Source: Flavobacterium xueshanense (GTDB lineage Bacteria; Bacteroidota; Bacteroidia; Flavobacteriales; Flavobacteriaceae). Taken from it: a stretch of 64,000 bases of DNA. The notes beneath the pieces were generated by a model. It ran no database searches. It was not told where the DNA came from and worked only from the letters and a program-made list of their open reading frames with translations. The DNA lies in contig NZ_FONQ01000008.1 in NCBI RefSeq assembly GCF_900112975.1, positions 62,001 through 126,000 on the forward strand, in the 5' to 3' direction. How positions within the stretch are numbered: position 1 is the stretch's first letter; each line of letters starts with the position of its first letter. Below, in pieces: positions 53,384-62,358 of the stretch. Both the position numbers and the translations under genes were made by a program.

Positions 53384-53585
53384 GTTTATCCTTGAAATTA
53401 AAATACTTTTTTGCTGTCATTATTAAAAATGACTTTACAAAAATAATAGTAAATTTAAAATTCCACAATACCCACTTTTAGTGATATTTGATTTCTTTTT
53501 GTTAAAAAAGCTGAAATAACTTTCGATAAGTAAAAGAAAATGAAACCGTTATTTTCTATTACTATCAATCAAAAACGCTCCTAAA

Positions 53586-55046
53586 TTATCTTAGCTTTTT
53601 CAAAACAACATCGATAGCTTGATTAATTTCGACAGAAATGACAAATTTGTAATTAATGTAAACGTATGAAATAGTTAACAAAACTGATTTTAATACTATT
53701 GCTATTTTTGGGTCAAAAGGAAATTCCCAAAAATAAAACAAAAGAAACAATAGCAATGTGATTCCTAGAGAATACAATGTTTGCTTTGTAAATGGATACA
53801 AATGCAAACGTTTAACCACAAACAGCAACTTAGCTATACTATATAAAGTTATTGATAATAATGTCGCGAACGCAGATCCCATAATCCCGTACAAAGGAAT
53901 AAAAATCGCGTTCAATCCAATGGCTAAAGCAACTAAAAAAACACCGAGGAACAACACAGCTCTGTAGTATTTTGTATTAAAAATAATCGCATTATTATTC
54001 CCTAATATTAAATCAAAATATTTCGATAATCCAATCATAAAAACAACTAAAATACCACCGCTATACTCTTTAGGAACCATTTCATATAATTGATTGATAT
54101 TAACAAATATACCCAACATTACAAAGCCACCCACGACTTGTAAATTAATGGATGTCTTTTTATACAAAACATTTAATTCCTCAAATTTGTTATCGTGCAT
54201 CAGTCGTGCAGTAATTGGATAGACAATTTGGTGCATCGCGCGACTTGGAACAGAAATAACCAAAGCAATATAAGTAGCAACGGAGTAATAGGCTATATTC
54301 TCAATAATCATGTACTGGTTAAGCATAATTTTATCCCCATCCAATAGCAAATTAGCTACACTCCCTGATAAAATAATATAAAAAGTATACTCCATTATAT
54401 TTTTTACATTAGAAGGTATTGCAAATTGGAAATCAGGCTTTTTGATGTAATACGCATAACCCATTGTAATAATTAATGCCAAAAAGTAAATTCCTGCAGT
54501 CACGTAAACGAACTCCACAACTGTTATCCATTTATAATAAACGCCAATCAACGCAAATAATGAAAACAATCTCAATCCTACCTCTTTTACAAAATTCCCA
54601 AAAACCGAATGCATGTGAACTTTGGCCCAAGCATAAAAAATTTCGAAATAAGCCATGCATAATCCTACAAATGGAATAAGCCAAATAAAATCCTTGACTA
54701 CTGGGTTTTTCTTTGTTACAAATAACAAAATATCATCAAAAAAAAGTAATCCTAACAATATTAAAGGAATAGACAAAACTAAAGGAAATAATACGGTGAA
54801 GGATAAAAATCTGGATTTTTCCTCTTCTGACTCGTATTGCGAATAAAATTTCACTAACGTATTTTGCATCCCTATCGCAAATAAAGGCATGATTACATTT
54901 GCACAAGAAAGAATGTAACCTGTTACAGCATAATAGGTATCTCCTAAAAAAACAGGATACAAATACAGCGTATTTATGGCACCAATTCCAAAACCCAAAT
55001 AAGTAATTATTGTATTCTTTAAAGACTGATTTAATACTATTCCCAT
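53586..55046 (-). CDS. Polysaccharide flippase, Wzx/MATE-like
   Basis: A 486-residue membrane protein with 12-14 TM helices of the polysaccharide-synthesis (Wzx/RfbX) family, which flips undecaprenol-linked oligosaccharides across the inner membrane. The N-terminus (MGIVLNQSLKNTIITYLGFG, IGAINTLYLYPVFLG) and the alternating hydrophobic helices support this. It lies 41 bases after a GT4 glycosyltransferase gene in the same direction. Together they suggest an O-antigen-like or capsule pathway. Confidence 0.86.
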   Translation of the reverse strand: MGIVLNQSLKNTIITYLGFGIGAINTLYLYPVFLGDTYYAVTGYILSCANVIMPLFAIGMQNTLVKFYSQYESEEEKSRFLSFTVLFPLVLSIPLILLGLLFFDDILLFVTKKNPVVKDFIWLIPFVGLCMAYFEIFYAWAKVHMHSVFGNFVKEVGLRLFSLFALIGVYYKWITVVEFVYVTAGIYFLALIITMGYAYYIKKPDFQFAIPSNVKNIMEYTFYIILSGSVANLLLDGDKIMLNQYMIIENIAYYSVATYIALVISVPSRAMHQIVYPITARLMHDNKFEELNVLYKKTSINLQVVGGFVMLGIFVNINQLYEMVPKEYSGGILVVFMIGLSKYFDLILGNNNAIIFNTKYYRAVLFLGVFLVALAIGLNAIFIPLYGIMGSAFATLLSITLYSIAKLLFVVKRLHLYPFTKQTLYSLGITLLLFLLFYFWEFPFDPKIAIVLKSVLLTISYVYINYKFVISVEINQAIDVVLKKLR

Positions 55047-55087
55047 TATTTATCATTGCGAAGTATTAAGAAACCTCACTTTCTAAT

Positions 55088-56377
55088 TTACATTTTGTTA
55101 AGCAATTCAACCAATTCTTTCGTTAGGTTTTTTCTGGAATAATTTTGTAAACCAACTCCATTTGATTGTAATTTGCCTTTCAAAAACTGATTATAAAAGT
55201 CCAAAATTACACTTTTAAGTTTCACTTTCTCTGAATAATCAAAAAATACACCTGTATTAGTTTTCGTTATGATTTCGGCAAAATCAGAACCTTTGGGTCC
55301 AATAGCAACAATAGGCCTGTTTGAAACCATATATTCAAATAATTTTCCAGGAATAATGCTTTTAGTATCTTCCGAATTAATTTCGATAAGCAATAAAACC
55401 TGCGACTTTCGTTGGTGCGCAATCGCTTCCGAATGGGAAACATAACCCAAATTATTCAAATACTTATTTAGCCCGAATTGATTTATCGTTTCTAATACTT
55501 CCTGACTGACCGCTCCGATTAGTTTTATTTCTAAATGCGATTTGAAATCTGGAATCTCATGAATCATTTCAACTAAACTTTCCCATAAAATCAGAGGATT
55601 TCTCTCCGAAAGAAAAGAACCGATGTGTGCCAAACTAAATTTAGAATCCAGAGTTTGTTTTTCAACTTCTTCCGTATCATAGCCATTCGTTATTACCGCA
55701 ATAGGTTTAGTGGTAATCGCCTGAAATTCAGTTTTGGTGGTTTTGCTCGTTACGATAATGGTGTCGGCTGTATTCAAAACTTGGTGTTCTAAAGCTTTGT
55801 GTTTTTTGGCAGCAAAACTCGACAATCGCAATGATTTATGATAGCCAATTGTGGTCCATGGATCTCGGAAATCAGCAAACCATCTCAGATTTAATTTTTG
55901 TTTTAATTCCAATCCAATAAGATGCAGACTGTGTGGCGGTCCCGAAGTAACAATTGTATCAATATTATTGTCTAAAATGTATTTCTCTAAATAAGCAACT
56001 GATGGTTTTACCCAAAAAACACGCGCATCGGGAATAAAAAGATTTCCACGAATCCAAAGAAAGGTTTTATCCAGAAAAGATTGCTTTTTCTGATTTGGAA
56101 TAATTCCTGCACTGATTTTATTTGTTTTATTCTTTGAAAGAAAAGACGCCAGCTGATACGGTTCAAAAATTTTCTGTTTCAAAATAATCGCTTTCTCCGA
56201 GACTTCTTTTACCAAGTTTTGATCAACAATAGGATATGTTGGATTCTGCGGAATATAAACAATCGGCTGAATGCCAAAATCTGGCAAATACTTGACAAAC
56301 TTAAGCCAACGTTGTACTCCTGGTCCTCCAGCAGGCGGCCAATAATAGGTAATTATTAAAATTTTCTTGGGTTCCAA
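55088..56377 (-). CDS. Family 4 glycosyltransferase (GT-B fold)
   Basis: A 429-residue enzyme. The N-terminal Rossmann half begins ILIITYYWPPAGGPGVQRWL, the typical start of a GT4 mannosyl/glucosyl-transferase; the C-terminal half has LAHIGSFLSERNPLILWESL and PGKLFEYMVSNRPIVAIGPK with an E-x7-E-like motif (FEY). It transfers an activated sugar to a lipid-linked or protein-linked glycan at the cytoplasmic side. Immediately downstream of a small membrane-protein gene (2-base gap). Substrate unknown. Confidence 0.88.
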   Translation of the reverse strand: MEPKKILIITYYWPPAGGPGVQRWLKFVKYLPDFGIQPIVYIPQNPTYPIVDQNLVKEVSEKAIILKQKIFEPYQLASFLSKNKTNKISAGIIPNQKKQSFLDKTFLWIRGNLFIPDARVFWVKPSVAYLEKYILDNNIDTIVTSGPPHSLHLIGLELKQKLNLRWFADFRDPWTTIGYHKSLRLSSFAAKKHKALEHQVLNTADTIIVTSKTTKTEFQAITTKPIAVITNGYDTEEVEKQTLDSKFSLAHIGSFLSERNPLILWESLVEMIHEIPDFKSHLEIKLIGAVSQEVLETINQFGLNKYLNNLGYVSHSEAIAHQRKSQVLLLIEINSEDTKSIIPGKLFEYMVSNRPIVAIGPKGSDFAEIITKTNTGVFFDYSEKVKLKSVILDFYNQFLKGKLQSNGVGLQNYSRKNLTKELVELLNKM

Positions 56378-56379
56378 AG

Positions 56380-56607
56380 CTAGGATTTTGTAGTAATTGA
56401 TTTTAAATCCATAAAAAACAAATTACTGTTTTTATACAATCCTTTTGAAATAAAGTATAAAACTGGCAATGATGGTAATAACAATATAAATCTAAATTTA
56501 TCCGGATTAATGAAGTATAGCGTTAAGAAAACTCCAATAATAATTCCTAAAAGAAAAAGCCAAAACAATATTTGTTGAAACGATTTTAAACCGAATAATT
56601 CTTTCAT
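56380..56607 (-). CDS. Small two-helix membrane protein
   Basis: A 75-residue protein: MKELFGLKSFQQILFWLFLL, GIIIGVFLTLYFI, and FRFILLLPSLPVLYFISKGL, two membrane helices with a short loop. Unrecognised. It sits between the nucleotidyltransferase gene (4 bases) and the GT4 gene (2 bases), so it is clearly part of that transcript. It may be an accessory subunit of the glycan pathway. Confidence 0.68.
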   Translation of the reverse strand: MKELFGLKSFQQILFWLFLLGIIIGVFLTLYFINPDKFRFILLLPSLPVLYFISKGLYKNSNLFFMDLKSITTKS

Positions 56608-56611
56608 AATT

Positions 56612-57079
56612 TTAATAAATATTTTTATTATTTAGTTTCTCCAACTCTTCAATATCGAGCTGGTCTTTCAGTCTGTTGGCTGCTTTTTTGGCAATAATCA
56701 GATTATCGTAATCAATAAAAAAAACCGGAATTCCATCTATATCTATGATATTTGCTTTTTCTAAAAGTACTACGAAAGGCTTATTTTCTAGACCTTTAAC
56801 AGAAGTCATAATATCCAATCTAAAATTAATATTTAAAGTGAAATCTGTCCAACCCGGAATGAATTGCATCGTTTTAATACTTTCAAAATCACCTAATCCC
56901 ATTTGTTTAATAGCATTTCTCAAATTTTCACGATTAGCAATCGTATCTTCAATGAAAATATCAATATCTCCTGTATTTCTTCCGTAGCCATAAATATTTA
57001 CAGCAAATCCACCGATGGTTAGATAGTTTACATTGTTTTCTGACAAGTACTTCCAAACATCTATTATTTGTTTATGCAT
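56612..57079 (-). CDS. Nucleotidyltransferase-fold protein (possible MNT/AbiEii-like)
   Basis: A 155-residue protein: YLTIGGFAVNIYGYGRNTGD holds the GG-x-A loop, followed by IDIFIED with the metal-binding D-x-D. LDIMTSVKGLENKPF and VFFIDYDNLIIAKKAANRLK follow, as in DUF6036/AbiEii-type nucleotidyltransferases. It lies 12 bases after a 54-codon ORF, and both have features of a two-gene cassette: a small helical partner plus an NTase-fold enzyme. It could be a toxin-antitoxin pair or a nucleotide-modifying enzyme and partner in the glycan pathway. Not resolvable here. Confidence 0.75.
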   Translation of the reverse strand: MHKQIIDVWKYLSENNVNYLTIGGFAVNIYGYGRNTGDIDIFIEDTIANRENLRNAIKQMGLGDFESIKTMQFIPGWTDFTLNINFRLDIMTSVKGLENKPFVVLLEKANIIDIDGIPVFFIDYDNLIIAKKAANRLKDQLDIEELEKLNNKNIY

Positions 57080-57091
57080 ATTCGTTTCAAA

Positions 57092-57256
57092 TTATTTTGA
57101 TTTTGAATATTTTTTTGCCGATTTTAATAAGCAAGAAAGTTCGATTATTGCCATCAGTTTTTCAAAACGTTGTTGATAAGTCAATTGTCTTGTTTCTTCA
57201 ATATATCTTGCCTCCATAACTGTCGGAGGTGCGTGATTTAATTTGACTTTACCCAT
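57092..57256 (-). CDS. Small partner protein upstream of the nucleotidyltransferase
   Basis: A 54-residue ORF: MGKVKLNHAPPTVMEARYIE, then ETRQLTYQQRFEKLMAIIEL and a Lys/Ser tail (KKYSKSK). Mostly helical by pattern. It starts the transcript, ends 12 bases before the nucleotidyltransferase ATG, and has a -7 box upstream (57296-57303). Small genes in this position often encode an antitoxin or regulatory partner of the NTase. The family is not recognised. Confidence 0.65.
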   Translation of the reverse strand: MGKVKLNHAPPTVMEARYIEETRQLTYQQRFEKLMAIIELSCLLKSAKKYSKSK

Positions 57257-57295
57257 TGCATTAAAAATTTAGAATGTATTCGAAATTTATTAGAT

Positions 57296-57303
57296 CAAAT
57301 TTA
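57296..57303 (-). promoter_or_regulatory. Candidate -7 box of the NTase cassette
   Basis: TAAATTTG on the minus strand, 39 bases before the small ORF start, matches TAnnTTTG. It separates this transcript from yfhO. Confidence 0.4.
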
Positions 57304-57313
57304 CAAATAAATA

Positions 57314-59728
57314 TCAGACAGCTAACGCCTTTTTCTTCCTTTCAAAATAAATCCCACCAATCAAAAGCAAAAGTATTACTATGGAACTAATCAACGTTAT
57401 GGTACTTCCGGTTTTAACGACTTGTGGTTCAAACTTGAATTCTATCTTGTGTTTTCCTGCTGGAATTTGCAATCCCCTTAAAACGTAATCAACTCTAACA
57501 TGATCTGATTTTTTACCGTCTATATAGGCATTCCAACCTTTTCCATAATACATTTCGGAGAAAACCGCTAACCCTTCATTTGCGTTTTCAGAATTGTACT
57601 TCAAATAATTGGGTTTGTAGTTTTCTAAAGTTACAGTCGCTGAGCTGTCTTTGACGAAAGCCGTCTTTTTTAATTCAAAATCTTTACTATTTACGACTGC
57701 TACATTTTTAGAATCTAAACTATCTAACGCTTTCATCTCTTCATCAGCTGAATTAACTAATTTTACTTGGCTCACAAACCATGCATTTCCATTGGCATTA
57801 GGGTTCTGAACCGGAAAAGCAGCTCCAGTTGAATCCGTTTGAATAATGTATTTCACATTAAGCATATTGAGAACCTCAATATTATTTTTAGAAATTTGAT
57901 AATCAATTAATTGCTGCATTCTCCTAGGTCTTACAGCGCTATATCCGCCAATCGATTTATGAAAATATGAAGCTCTTGCGCCCATGATATCTCCTACTTC
58001 CATAACTCGGTAATTAGCTGTGTCTTTTAGAATCTCAGCATCCGAAGGTGACTCTTGAAAAGGCACTTCAACTTGACTTCCACTTACAAAATCTTTTCCC
58101 GAAACATATTTTTTATCTACAAAAAACAAATCGGAAACCATCAATAAACCTACAATTATAATGGCTGTATTTTGAGCAAATCGATCCTTAATAAACAACC
58201 ATAAAACGCTGACTGTCAACACGATAAAAAAGCCTGAACGCAATAAATCAGCACTATATAAGCTCATTCGATCCAGCTTAAGGGCGTTTACAAATTCAGG
58301 GCCGTAACTTTCTTGAAAATTAGTATCATTTCCTCCAGAAAAGCTAAACATGTTTTTGCTTAAAAATAAAATCAAAATAATTCCTAAACCTAAAATTGTC
58401 GTTTCATACAATGCTTTCCATTGCAGTTTTTTGTCTAATTTGAAGAAAGATTGTAATCCCATAATAGCCAAAACTGGGAAACACAATTCCAAGACAACTT
58501 GAATAGAAGATACCGCTCTAAATTTATCGTACATTGGAACATAATCAATAAAAAAGTCCGTCAAAATAGGGAAATTTTTACCCCATGAGAGAACTAATGC
58601 AACTATTGAACCGGATAGAAATACATATTTAATCTTTCTTTTATCGATAAATAATGCCAAAATCGCCAAAAAGAATACTACAATTCCAATATATGCAGGC
58701 GCTGCCACAATAGGCTGATCGCCCCAATACGTTGGCATTCCAGAAACAAAATCAGTAGCCTGATCTTCCGGCACGCCTTGACCAATCATCAATTCATACA
58801 TATTACTATCTTTCCCAACGGCCTCATTATTTGACCCACCAAAAAGTCGCGGTGCAATCAAATTGAAACTTTCAGTAATTCCATAACTGTACTCCGTGAT
58901 ATAGTCCTTAGACATCGAAGAAGTAGTTTCATTTTTTGAACCGTTTGGATTAAATGTCAGTTCACTTTTCCCACGAATACTAAAATCCGCATATTCAGAA
59001 GTTGCCAATAGATTCGTAGCATTGGCACCAATAGCTAAAATTCCTGCCGCTGCTAATATTGCAAAAGAATACAACATTGATTTATATTCCTTTTCTTTTG
59101 CTTGCTGATAGATAAAATAAGCAGAAAGAATTAATAAGAAAATCAATAAGTAATAAGTCATTTGGAAGTGATTCGCATTGATTTCTAATGCTGTTGCAAA
59201 AAGTGTAATCAAACCTCCCAGAATATATTTTTTCTGAAAAACCAGGATAAATCCGGCAATAACAAGTGGCATGTAAGCAATAGCATGCGCTTTGGCATTA
59301 TGGCCAACGCCCAAAATAATGATCAGATAAGTAGATAAACCAAAGGCTAATGCTCCAAAAAAGGCTTTCAAAGGATCTACTTTTAACACCAGCATCAAAC
59401 CATAAAATCCGAGAAAATATAAAAATAAATAATCGGCTGGACGCGGTAAAAAACGCAACGCATCATCAATAGCGCCAATATAATCGTGTGGGTATTTTGC
59501 TCCTAATTGATACGTTGGCATTCCGCCAAACGCTGAATTAGTCCAATAAGGTTCTACATGATCCGTTCCTCTAAAGTCATTTTGCTCTTTGGCCATTCCG
59601 GTATACTGTACAATATCCGACTGGAAAATTTGTTTTCCTTGTAATACAGGATAAAAATAGAGTACTGAAACTAGTACAAAACCAAGTATGGAAAGGGCGT
59701 GCGGATAAAACCTGTTTATTATTTTCAA
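57314..59728 (-). CDS. YfhO-family multi-span membrane protein
   Basis: An 804-residue protein with about 12 TM helices and a large C-terminal extracytoplasmic beta-rich domain. YPVLQGKQIFQSDIVQYTGM near the N-terminus, VEPYWTNSAFGGMPTYQLGA and VAPAYIGIVVFFLAILALFI are typical of Bacteroidota YfhO proteins. Members of this GT-C-like family are required for lipoteichoic-acid or glycolipid glycosylation in Gram-positives; in Bacteroidota the role is unclear but is thought to involve surface glycan transfer. Followed on the same strand by the NTase/GT4/flippase genes. Upstream lies DUF4834. Confidence 0.87.
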   Translation of the reverse strand: MKIINRFYPHALSILGFVLVSVLYFYPVLQGKQIFQSDIVQYTGMAKEQNDFRGTDHVEPYWTNSAFGGMPTYQLGAKYPHDYIGAIDDALRFLPRPADYLFLYFLGFYGLMLVLKVDPLKAFFGALAFGLSTYLIIILGVGHNAKAHAIAYMPLVIAGFILVFQKKYILGGLITLFATALEINANHFQMTYYLLIFLLILSAYFIYQQAKEKEYKSMLYSFAILAAAGILAIGANATNLLATSEYADFSIRGKSELTFNPNGSKNETTSSMSKDYITEYSYGITESFNLIAPRLFGGSNNEAVGKDSNMYELMIGQGVPEDQATDFVSGMPTYWGDQPIVAAPAYIGIVVFFLAILALFIDKRKIKYVFLSGSIVALVLSWGKNFPILTDFFIDYVPMYDKFRAVSSIQVVLELCFPVLAIMGLQSFFKLDKKLQWKALYETTILGLGIILILFLSKNMFSFSGGNDTNFQESYGPEFVNALKLDRMSLYSADLLRSGFFIVLTVSVLWLFIKDRFAQNTAIIIVGLLMVSDLFFVDKKYVSGKDFVSGSQVEVPFQESPSDAEILKDTANYRVMEVGDIMGARASYFHKSIGGYSAVRPRRMQQLIDYQISKNNIEVLNMLNVKYIIQTDSTGAAFPVQNPNANGNAWFVSQVKLVNSADEEMKALDSLDSKNVAVVNSKDFELKKTAFVKDSSATVTLENYKPNYLKYNSENANEGLAVFSEMYYGKGWNAYIDGKKSDHVRVDYVLRGLQIPAGKHKIEFKFEPQVVKTGSTITLISSIVILLLLIGGIYFERKKKALAV

Positions 59729-59776
59729 TTTAAAAAGTTTGGATTAGAATAAAAAAACATGCTAATAACGACAAAT

Positions 59777-60058
59777 TTAATCTATTTCTTCGTAATCAAC
59801 ATAATCTCCCACTTTTTTGGTTTCGCGTGGGTTTTTAGTATTTGCAGTATTGTAAATCACTTCATCCTTACTTTGTGTTTTTTTCCAAGTATTATCCTGT
59901 GCATGCTGTTGCTGCTTCTGCATATTTTCGCCTGCTTTTTCGACTACTTTTTTAACTATTAAAGGCAAAAATAATTTTACTAAAAATCTGAAAATATAGT
60001 AGAAAGCGATCATATAAAATAGCGCATATATAAAACCCGTAAATGAAGCTGTTTGCAT
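59777..60058 (-). CDS. DUF4834 small membrane protein
   Basis: A 93-residue protein with one TM helix (FIYALFYMIAFYYIFRFLVK) and a charged, Gln/Lys-rich tail (NMQKQQQHAQDNTWKKTQSK) ending VGDYVDYEEID. This matches DUF4834, found in Flavobacteriaceae next to YfhO genes. Function unknown. It precedes yfhO by 48 bases and probably shares its transcript. Confidence 0.85.
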   Translation of the reverse strand: MQTASFTGFIYALFYMIAFYYIFRFLVKLFLPLIVKKVVEKAGENMQKQQQHAQDNTWKKTQSKDEVIYNTANTKNPRETKKVGDYVDYEEID

Positions 60059-60075
60059 GTAAGTGTAATTTTTTA

Positions 60076-60083
60076 CAAAATTA
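60076..60083 (-). promoter_or_regulatory. Candidate -7 box of the DUF4834-yfhO operon
   Basis: TAATTTTG on the minus strand, 17 bases before the DUF4834 start. A GC hairpin, TCCCGAA/TTCGGGA (60093-60108), lies just upstream of it. Confidence 0.4.
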
Positions 60084-60149
60084 ATAAATTCATCCCGAAA
60101 GTTCGGGACAAAATAAAAATATCATTCTTAAATAAATAATAAAATATAG

Positions 60150-60157
60150 TACATTTG
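60150..60157 (+). promoter_or_regulatory. Candidate -7 box of the MetA-type gene
   Basis: TACATTTG matches TAnnTTTG, 36 bases before the start codon at 60194. No -33 TTG at normal spacing. Confidence 0.4.
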
Positions 60158-60193
60158 AAAAGCGTTATTACTTTTTAACACAAAAAAAATAAT

Positions 60194-61129
60194 ATGTCCA
60201 AAATCAAAATCTTACTTATCGTTGCTATTCCAATGTTTCCAAGTATTCATTACTGCCAGCATACGGATCAAATAAATTCTAACAGGCCAGGCGAAACCAT
60301 GTCGGCTTTTGCAGTTGGGAAATCAGTAATCCAAATAGAAACAGGCGTTTATGGAATTAAACAAAACCATAGTTTGTTAAATTATGATGCCAATGGTTTT
60401 GGTGTTGATGCCACCTTACGATGGGGATTGTTCATGGAAAAACTTGAATTAATAGCTGATATACAATACCAAAACGAGAAATATACCACCTTATTCAACA
60501 GCTCGAAAAGAGCCGACTTCAAACAAACTGTTTTGGGAGCCAAATATTTGATTTACGATCCTTTCAAAAATTACGAGAAAAAGGTAAATATTTATAGCTG
60601 GAAAGCCAATAAAGCTTTCAATTGGCGTCAATTGGTACCTGCCGTTTCTGTTTTTGCCGGAGCAAATTTCACTATGGCAGACAATCCGTATTCTTTTTCT
60701 TCAGAATCCAGCATTTCCCCAAAAATAATACTGATAACCCAAAACCATTTGGGTGACGGTAGATGGGTTTTCGTAACCAATATAATAGCTGATTATGTAA
60801 CAACTGATTTTCCTAGTTATGGTTATGTATTGACTTTAACCCGAGGATTTAATGATAAATGGTCTGGATTTTTAGAAAATCAAGGATTCAAAAGTGATTT
60901 TTACAGTGACGCCATTGTTCGCGGAGGCGCCGCTTATTTATTAAATAAAGACATGCAAATTGACGCTTCGATTGCTACAAGTCTGAAAGACACTCCATCT
61001 GCCCTTTACGGCGGAATTGGTTTTTCTTGGCGTTATGACGCCAATTATCAGGAAGTGCGCATAAACATTGACTCAGGTGACTCAGGAAAAAAGGCGGAAA
61101 AAAGAGCAAAAAAGACAAAAAAAGGATAA
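60194..61129 (+). CDS. Outer-membrane transporter of the MetA-pathway type
   Basis: A 311-residue exported protein, signal peptide MSKIKILLIVAIPMFPSIHY. The mature chain has an N-terminal NSNRPGETMSAFAVGKSVIQ plug-like segment and then alternating beta strands (GVYGIKQNHSLLNYDANGFG; LIADIQYQNEKYTTLF; GAAYLLNKDMQIDASIATSL), ending ALYGGIGFSWRYDANYQEV. This is the PF13557-type MetA-pathway barrel. It has a Lys-rich tail (KKAEKRAKKTKKG). Related to, but not the same as, the truncated gene at 26062-26325. Upstream by 21 bases of the GNAT-like gene, so co-transcribed. Confidence 0.8.
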   Translation: MSKIKILLIVAIPMFPSIHYCQHTDQINSNRPGETMSAFAVGKSVIQIETGVYGIKQNHSLLNYDANGFGVDATLRWGLFMEKLELIADIQYQNEKYTTLFNSSKRADFKQTVLGAKYLIYDPFKNYEKKVNIYSWKANKAFNWRQLVPAVSVFAGANFTMADNPYSFSSESSISPKIILITQNHLGDGRWVFVTNIIADYVTTDFPSYGYVLTLTRGFNDKWSGFLENQGFKSDFYSDAIVRGGAAYLLNKDMQIDASIATSLKDTPSALYGGIGFSWRYDANYQEVRINIDSGDSGKKAEKRAKKTKKG

Positions 61130-61150
61130 TCACAGAATTTCAAAAACAGA

Positions 61151-62269
61151 ATGATTACAATACAAGAAGCAAAAACAAAAAGTGAATTAACTGAATTTGT
61201 AAAATTCCCTTTTTCTTTATACAAAAACAATAAAAATTGGGTTCCACCACTAATTGGTGAGGAACTAGAAGGATTTGACAAAACTAAAAATCCTGCTTTC
61301 GAAACTGCTGAAGCATATTTTTATATTGCCAAAAGAAATAACGAAACAGTAGGCCGGATTGTTGCAATCATTAATTGGAGTGAGGTAAAAGATCAAAAAA
61401 AAATGAAAGTTCGTTTTGGATGGTTCGACGTGATTGATGATGTAGAAGTGACTAAAGCACTTTTAGAAAAAGTGTATGAATTAGGTCGAAAAAACAATTT
61501 AGAATATGTTGAAGGACCTATGGGTTTTTCAAATCTGGATAAAGTGGGCGTACTTACCGAAGGTTTTGATGAAATGGGAACCATGATTACGTGGTACAAC
61601 AATCCATATTATGCCGCTCATTTCGAACAATTGGGTTACGTTAAAGAGAAAGAATATATCGAAAGTAAATTTCCATTTGTAAACGTAAAGCCTGAATTTT
61701 TTGAAAAAGCAAATGATTTGGTTAAAAGAAGGTATCAATTAAGTCCGCTAAATTTTAAAACGACCAAAGAAGTAATGCCGCACGTGGACAAAATGTTTGA
61801 TTTATTCAATAAATCTTATGCTTCGTTATCTTCGTTTGTCGCTATTTCAGATACAGAAAAAGAATATTTCAAGAAAAAATACATAAGTTTCATCAATCCT
61901 GAATTTATCAAATTCGTGGAAGACAAAAACCACAATATAGTTGCTTTCAGTATTGTAATGCCTTCTTTTTCTGAGGCGATACAAAAGGCAAAAGGAAAAT
62001 TATTCCCGTTTGGATTTCTTCATCTGCTCAGAGCAAAAAAACGAAGTAAGGACGTCATTTTCTACCTTATTGGCGTGTTGCCTGAATACCAAAACAAAGC
62101 GGTTACAGCCATTATATTCAAAGAATACTACGAAATTTTCAAAGAAAAAGGTATTGTTAATTGTTTCAGAACTCCTGAATTAGTTGATAACGCCGCAAGC
62201 ATCAATTTGTGGAAACATTTTGATCCTCAAATTCACAAACGCAGGTGTACTTATAGAAAAGAGTTGTAA
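61151..62269 (+). CDS. GNAT-like acyltransferase, candidate bacterial ceramide synthase
   Basis: A 372-residue protein of the GNAT superfamily, with two GNAT-like halves (residues 1-150 and 200-372). FPFSLYKNNKNWVPPLIGEE starts it; FYIAKRNNETVGRIVAIINW and VIFYLIGVLPEYQNKAVTAI show the beta-strand and acyl-CoA-binding loop of GNAT enzymes. Bacterial ceramide synthases (Caulobacter CcbCerS) are GNAT-like proteins of about this length. The serine-palmitoyltransferase-like gene lies only about 700 bases away on the other strand. The ceramide role is my inference; a generic N-acyltransferase is the alternative. Confidence 0.72.
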   Translation: MITIQEAKTKSELTEFVKFPFSLYKNNKNWVPPLIGEELEGFDKTKNPAFETAEAYFYIAKRNNETVGRIVAIINWSEVKDQKKMKVRFGWFDVIDDVEVTKALLEKVYELGRKNNLEYVEGPMGFSNLDKVGVLTEGFDEMGTMITWYNNPYYAAHFEQLGYVKEKEYIESKFPFVNVKPEFFEKANDLVKRRYQLSPLNFKTTKEVMPHVDKMFDLFNKSYASLSSFVAISDTEKEYFKKKYISFINPEFIKFVEDKNHNIVAFSIVMPSFSEAIQKAKGKLFPFGFLHLLRAKKRSKDVIFYLIGVLPEYQNKAVTAIIFKEYYEIFKEKGIVNCFRTPELVDNAASINLWKHFDPQIHKRRCTYRKEL

Positions 62270-62290
62270 GTGAATTCCATTTTATAATAA

Positions 62291-62332
62291 AACTAAAAAT
62301 CCATCAACGTCATGCTGATGGATTTTTTAGTT
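62291..62332. terminator. Bidirectional terminator between convergent genes
   Basis: AACTAAAAATCCATCA and TGATGGATTTTTTAGTT pair almost perfectly around a 9-base loop. A and T runs suit both directions. Between the GNAT-like gene and the lipoprotein gene. Confidence 0.88.
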
Positions 62333-62358
62333 TTGAATAATACATGTTTTTAATAAAA

